Assembly (NCBI GenBank): GCA_903907305.1
Contig: CAIVNT010000519.1
Coordinates: 1 to 9,014 of the forward strand
Length of the DNA: 9,014 nt
DNA from: an uncultured Ignavibacteriota bacterium
GTDB lineage: Bacteria > Bacteroidota > Ignavibacteria > UBA10030 > UBA8401
Reading direction: 5' to 3'
Both the position numbers and the translations under genes were made by a program. This document shows, one piece after another, positions 6,565 through 9,014 of this stretch (its first letter is position 1; each line of letters starts with the position of its first letter). Under the pieces are notes generated by a model that worked only from the letters and a program-made list of their open reading frames with translations, did no database searches and was not told the origin of the DNA.

Positions 6565-7605
6565 CTACCACTCCCGCATCTCTCCAAGTTTCAACGCCCA
6601 GAGATCATCTTTAGACAATTGTTTCTCGACGGCAACTTCAGCCATTCTTTTCGGCGGCAGATCCATCGGTTCATCCGTCAGAACAAATGTTCCCCAATGG
6701 ATGCCAATCATCTTCTTAGCGCGTACATCGATGAATGTCTCCACCGCTTCATCCGGATTCATATGCACCGGACTCATCAGCCTTCGCGGTTCATACGCGC
6801 CGATCGGGATCAACGCAAGGTCAAACGGGCCGAATGACTTTCCGATATCCTTGAAATGTGAACAATATCCCGAGTCCCCGCCGAAGTAGAATCGTTTTTT
6901 CCCGAACACTGCATAGGAACACCAAAGTGTCTGATTCTTATCATTCAGCCAGCGTCCTGAAAAATGCTGCGCCGGCGTACAGACGATCTTCAATCCATTG
7001 AACGTTGCCCCTTCCCACCAGTCCAGTTCCTCCACATTGCGGATTCCGCGCTCTTCGAACCAATCACGAACTCGCAGCGGGACGAAGAATTTAACTTTCG
7101 GATTTCTGTCCACAATATCCTCAATGGTGGACTCATCCAGATGATCGTAATGATTGTGCGAGATCAGAACGAAATCGATCGGAGGAAGTTTTTCCATCGA
7201 TAATCCCGGATCGGAGACACGGACGCTGCCGGTCCATTTGAACGGACCAACACGGTTCGACCAGACCGGATCCGTAATGAACGTGATACCTTCCATCTGC
7301 ACCAGCACCGTCGAATGTCCGATCCACGTTGCGGTGTACGGACGATTTTCTTTATAGACTGAACCGTCATTATATTCACGCGGGATCTCTATCTTCACTC
7401 CGGCAGAGAACATTTCGGGAAGTTTCTTTATGATCCATGGGGCCAATTCGGAGATACCGGCTTCGGAAAAATTTGGATCAGTATTGATGAATCCGTTCTC
7501 ACCGTGATGTGCCGGCAGCGACGGACGATCCTGAGCAAACACAGAGAGTGAAGGCAGCATGAACGGTGAAAGTAAAAGTTTTTTTAAGAGAGAGCGACGA
7601 TCCAT
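6565..7605 (-). CDS. Tat-exported NAPE-PLD-like metallo-beta-lactamase-fold hydrolase
   Basis: Read from the ATG at 7605 this gives 346 residues; an in-frame TTG two codons upstream is a less likely start. The N-terminus DRRSLLKK (2-9) plus the hydrophobic stretch to about Ala24 fits a twin-arginine signal. The MBL-fold zinc motifs are complete: HNHYDH at 150-155 (His150, His152, Asp154, His155), His214 in AQHFSGR, Asp244 in GGDSGY and His303 in HWGTF. This set and the flanking sequence resemble the NAPE-PLD/RomA-like branch, whose animal member releases N-acylethanolamine from N-acyl phosphatidylethanolamine. A periplasmic phosphodiesterase or lipid hydrolase role is inferred; the bacterial substrate is unknown. 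It converges on the lipoprotein gene and is divergent from the ECF sigma gene. No Shine-Dalgarno sequence is visible. Confidence 0.85.
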   Translation of the reverse strand: MDRRSLLKKLLLSPFMLPSLSVFAQDRPSLPAHHGENGFINTDPNFSEAGISELAPWIIKKLPEMFSAGVKIEIPREYNDGSVYKENRPYTATWIGHSTVLVQMEGITFITDPVWSNRVGPFKWTGSVRVSDPGLSMEKLPPIDFVLISHNHYDHLDESTIEDIVDRNPKVKFFVPLRVRDWFEERGIRNVEELDWWEGATFNGLKIVCTPAQHFSGRWLNDKNQTLWCSYAVFGKKRFYFGGDSGYCSHFKDIGKSFGPFDLALIPIGAYEPRRLMSPVHMNPDEAVETFIDVRAKKMIGIHWGTFVLTDEPMDLPPKRMAEVAVEKQLSKDDLWALKLGEMREW

Positions 7606-7608
7606 ATT

Positions 7609-7640
7609 CAAAAGTATGAAGTAAAGTCTATCAAGAGCAA
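7609..7640 (-). promoter_or_regulatory. Putative promoter of the MBL-fold gene
   Basis: On the minus strand TACTTTTG (7616-7609) matches the -7 consensus TAnnTTTG exactly, with TTG at 7640-7638, 21 bases upstream. The box ends three bases before the ATG, so either the transcript is leaderless or the match is coincidental. Confidence 0.3.
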
Positions 7641-7730
7641 GATGAAATTAAAGGACGGAGACAAACAGCATACATCAGAACGTGAAAAAAGAGGCATTGT
7701 TGCAGGAAAAATTATGCACATTCTTTCCTT

Positions 7731-7739
7731 CCCCCCCCC
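7731..7739. repeat. Poly-C tract (9 C) upstream of the ECF sigma gene
   Basis: Nine consecutive C sit in the 215-nt gap between the divergent MBL-fold and sigma genes, 81 bases before the sigma start. The surrounding sequence is otherwise AT- and pyrimidine-rich. Such tracts can change length by slippage, but they are also common places for read errors. Confidence 0.8.
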
Positions 7740-7820
7740 ATATTCCTATTGTATTCACACCCTTTTTTCTCTATTCTTTTGAATTACTGAATCTTTTTCC
7801 GGTCCATTGCATCTTATTTC

Positions 7821-8414
7821 ATGAAGATATCACCCGAAACACTAAACGACGCAGCACTCATCGCCAAAGTAAAGAACGGCGATGAACGAGCATTCACACT
7901 GCTGGTGAAGCGGTATGAACAGACCGTCTGGGGATTCGCATTTAAATTGTGCCGGAATCAGGAGAAAGCGGAAGAATCGTATCAGGATACGTTCATCAAT
8001 GTCTACCGGAAGATCGGTCAGTTCGATTCACGTTCCAAATTTTCCACGTGGCTCTACACGATCGTTGCCAACAATTGCCTGATGAAACGGCGGAAACGGA
8101 AGCTCGATAGTCTGCTCGAATCATTGGATGTTGCGCCGGACATGGAGAGTGAAGATGTACAGAAACAATTAGCAGGCTGGGATGATTCTCCGATCGAGAC
8201 AATGATGAACAAAGAGTTGCGCGAACAGATGGATGCAGCGATCCAGGAACTTCCGAGCGATTACAGAGTAGTGTTCGTCCTTCGTGATCTTGAGGACAAA
8301 ACAGCGGAAGAAACAGCAACGATACTGAAACTCTCCATCCCTGCAGTAAAATCGCGTCTGCGGCGGTCCCGGATCTTTTTGCGACACAAATTGCACAGCC
8401 TAATGACAGCATGA
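7821..8414 (+). CDS. ECF-family RNA polymerase sigma factor
   Basis: A 197-residue protein with the two-domain layout of extracytoplasmic-function sigma factors. Region 2 (about 24-94) includes DTFINVYRKI (56-65) and the FSTWLYTIVANN stretch (74-85), which contacts the -10 element, and ends in a basic patch (MKRRKRK, 88-94). Region 4 (about 131-190) has ELPSDYRVVF (143-152) and a helix-turn-helix around 160-184 ending in a basic RLRRSR, which binds the -35 element. The linker (about 98-130) is acidic and somewhat long. The next gene starts inside its stop codon and encodes a zinc-finger anti-sigma factor, so its activity is probably held in check by that partner. Target promoters are unknown. 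No Shine-Dalgarno sequence is visible before the ATG. Confidence 0.93.
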   Translation: MKISPETLNDAALIAKVKNGDERAFTLLVKRYEQTVWGFAFKLCRNQEKAEESYQDTFINVYRKIGQFDSRSKFSTWLYTIVANNCLMKRRKRKLDSLLESLDVAPDMESEDVQKQLAGWDDSPIETMMNKELREQMDAAIQELPSDYRVVFVLRDLEDKTAEETATILKLSIPAVKSRLRRSRIFLRHKLHSLMTA

Positions 8415-8698
8415 AACGAACGAATTCACATACAATGGCGCACATTCATACACTCTCCTGCGGGAAAGTATATGAACATTTGTGCGATAATCTGGATTCG
8501 CAGCTAGATTCCGAATCCTGCCGCAGGATCAAAGCACACATTAAAGGATGTAAGAATTGCTCCGCATTATTGGATTCATTGAAAAAGACTGTTACGCTCT
8601 ATAAGGTACACCCTGCCCCAAAACTTCCCGGAAAATGCCGTCAGGAACTGTTCGCCGTCATCAAACTTTCCGGCGGAAAAAAAAACACCACGCGCTGA
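8411..8698 (+). CDS. Small soluble zinc-finger (zf-HC2/ZAS-type) anti-sigma factor
   Basis: The ATG overlaps the sigma stop as ATGA (8411-8414), indicating translational coupling. The 95-residue product has the anti-sigma zinc motif H-x3-C-x2-C at His43, Cys47 and Cys50, with Cys17 or Cys25 as the likely fourth ligand. Unlike most ECF anti-sigma factors it has no membrane segment, so it should act in the cytoplasm and may sense redox or metal through the zinc cluster. Additional cysteines at 37 and 76 add to that possibility. An alternative start is Met9. The 3' end contains a run of nine A (8677-8685); losing or gaining one base would lengthen the C-terminus. The neighbour is the cognate sigma factor. 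Confidence 0.85.
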   Translation: MKRTNSHTMAHIHTLSCGKVYEHLCDNLDSQLDSESCRRIKAHIKGCKNCSALLDSLKKTVTLYKVHPAPKLPGKCRQELFAVIKLSGGKKNTTR

Positions 8699-8780
8699 AT
8701 CCTTTCCCTGGCTCAACGCATCATATCTTCAGAAATCCACGATACAATAACCTATTTTATTATTGAGAAAAGGAATAATT

Positions 8781-8987
8781 ATGAAAAACAATATTGGCAA
8801 GATAGAACGCCCCATCCGTATTGCGCTTGGTCTGATCATCACATCGCTCGCATTTTGGGGACCAGCTACTCCCTGGGCATATCTCGGATTGATCTTTGTC
8901 GCAACCGGTTCGGTTCGGTATTGCCCCATCTGGCATCTGTTCGGCGTTAACACGAATGCAAAAATTGAAACGGAAAAAATAAAGTAA
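8781..8987 (+). CDS. DUF2892 (YgaP-type) small inner-membrane protein
   Basis: A 68-residue protein. The ATG at 8781 is preferred to an in-frame TTG at 8763 because a good Shine-Dalgarno sequence (AAAAGGA, 8768-8774) sits six bases before it; this is the clearest one in the window. It starts with NIGKIERPIRI and has two hydrophobic segments (about 13-27 and 30-44), then YCPIWHLFGVNT, the typical ending of DUF2892 proteins and of the YgaP membrane domain. In YgaP this domain follows a rhodanese; here it stands alone. The function of stand-alone members is unknown; the conserved Tyr-Cys-Pro may be functional. It lies 82 nt after the anti-sigma gene and might be read through from it. Confidence 0.88.
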   Translation: MKNNIGKIERPIRIALGLIITSLAFWGPATPWAYLGLIFVATGSVRYCPIWHLFGVNTNAKIETEKIK

Positions 8988-8994
8988 AAATGCG

Positions 8995-9014
8995 GCTCCG
9001 TTCCCAACGGGAGC
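8995..9014 (+). terminator. Hairpin after the DUF2892 gene, cut by the window edge
   Basis: GCTCC plus GTT (8995-9002) can pair with AAC (9006-9008) and GGAGC (9010-9014), with one bulged G at 9009 and a CCC loop. It starts 7 nt after the stop codon and is preceded by an A-run (8986-8990), as in many bidirectional terminators. The expected T-run would lie just outside the window. Confidence 0.6.

Noticed and set aside
7682..7885. A 67-codon frame with a GTG start running over the C9 tract into the sigma gene
   Set aside because: It overlaps the sigma start out of frame, depends on the homopolymer length, and has no ribosome-binding site or recognisable feature.
1..9014. Search for CRISPR arrays, tRNA/rRNA genes, insertion sequences, phage or toxin-antitoxin genes
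   Set aside because: I saw no spaced direct repeats, cloverleaf-like sequence, transposase, terminal inverted repeats or other mobile-element marker anywhere in the window.

Overview
The window is a 9 kb chromosomal stretch of a Gram-negative bacterium, most likely from the Bacteroidota/Ignavibacteriota/Chlorobiota (FCB) side of the tree. Four things suggest this: most start codons lack a Shine-Dalgarno sequence; several upstream regions carry TTG-N19..21-TAnnTTTG-like promoter elements of the Bacteroidetes type; there is a secreted Asp-box (BNR) repeat protein and a lipoprotein with an acidic Cys-Ser-Asp-Asp start; and the RodA, PBP2 and formimidoylglutamase sequences have a matching flavour. 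The placement is an inference; no 16S or other taxonomic marker is present.

Layout: (1) 1-667, minus strand, the N-terminal part of a secreted beta-propeller-like protein that runs off the left edge. (2) 816-1790, minus strand, a complete HutG-type ureohydrolase. (3) 1913-5661, plus strand, the cell-elongation genes mreD, mrdA (PBP2) and rodA, with 55- and 157-nt gaps; mreB and mreC are not in the window. The gap before rodA holds a large nested inverted repeat, and short identical words recur before all three genes. (4) 5840-6508, plus strand, a lipoprotein of unknown function. (5) 6565-7605, minus strand, a Tat-type exported NAPE-PLD-like metallo-beta-lactamase-fold hydrolase. It converges on the lipoprotein gene, and the two share a perfect 15-bp terminator-like hairpin. 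(6) 7821-8698, plus strand, an ECF sigma factor translationally coupled to a small soluble zinc-finger anti-sigma factor. (7) 8781-8987, plus strand, a DUF2892 small membrane protein, followed by a hairpin at the right edge.

How they work together: MreD, PBP2 and RodA are parts of the elongasome. RodA polymerises glycan strands, PBP2 cross-links them and activates RodA, and MreD is a membrane scaffold linking them to MreC and MreB. The sigma/anti-sigma pair is a self-contained regulatory unit. The other genes look like independent housekeeping or envelope functions. I see no mobile element, CRISPR array, tRNA, rRNA or phage gene, and no clear undescribed multi-gene system. The most interesting signals are intergenic (the structured region before rodA and the shared words in the mre cluster) and two 9-base homopolymers in the sigma/anti-sigma locus. 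No gene-free stretch exceeds about 210 bases.
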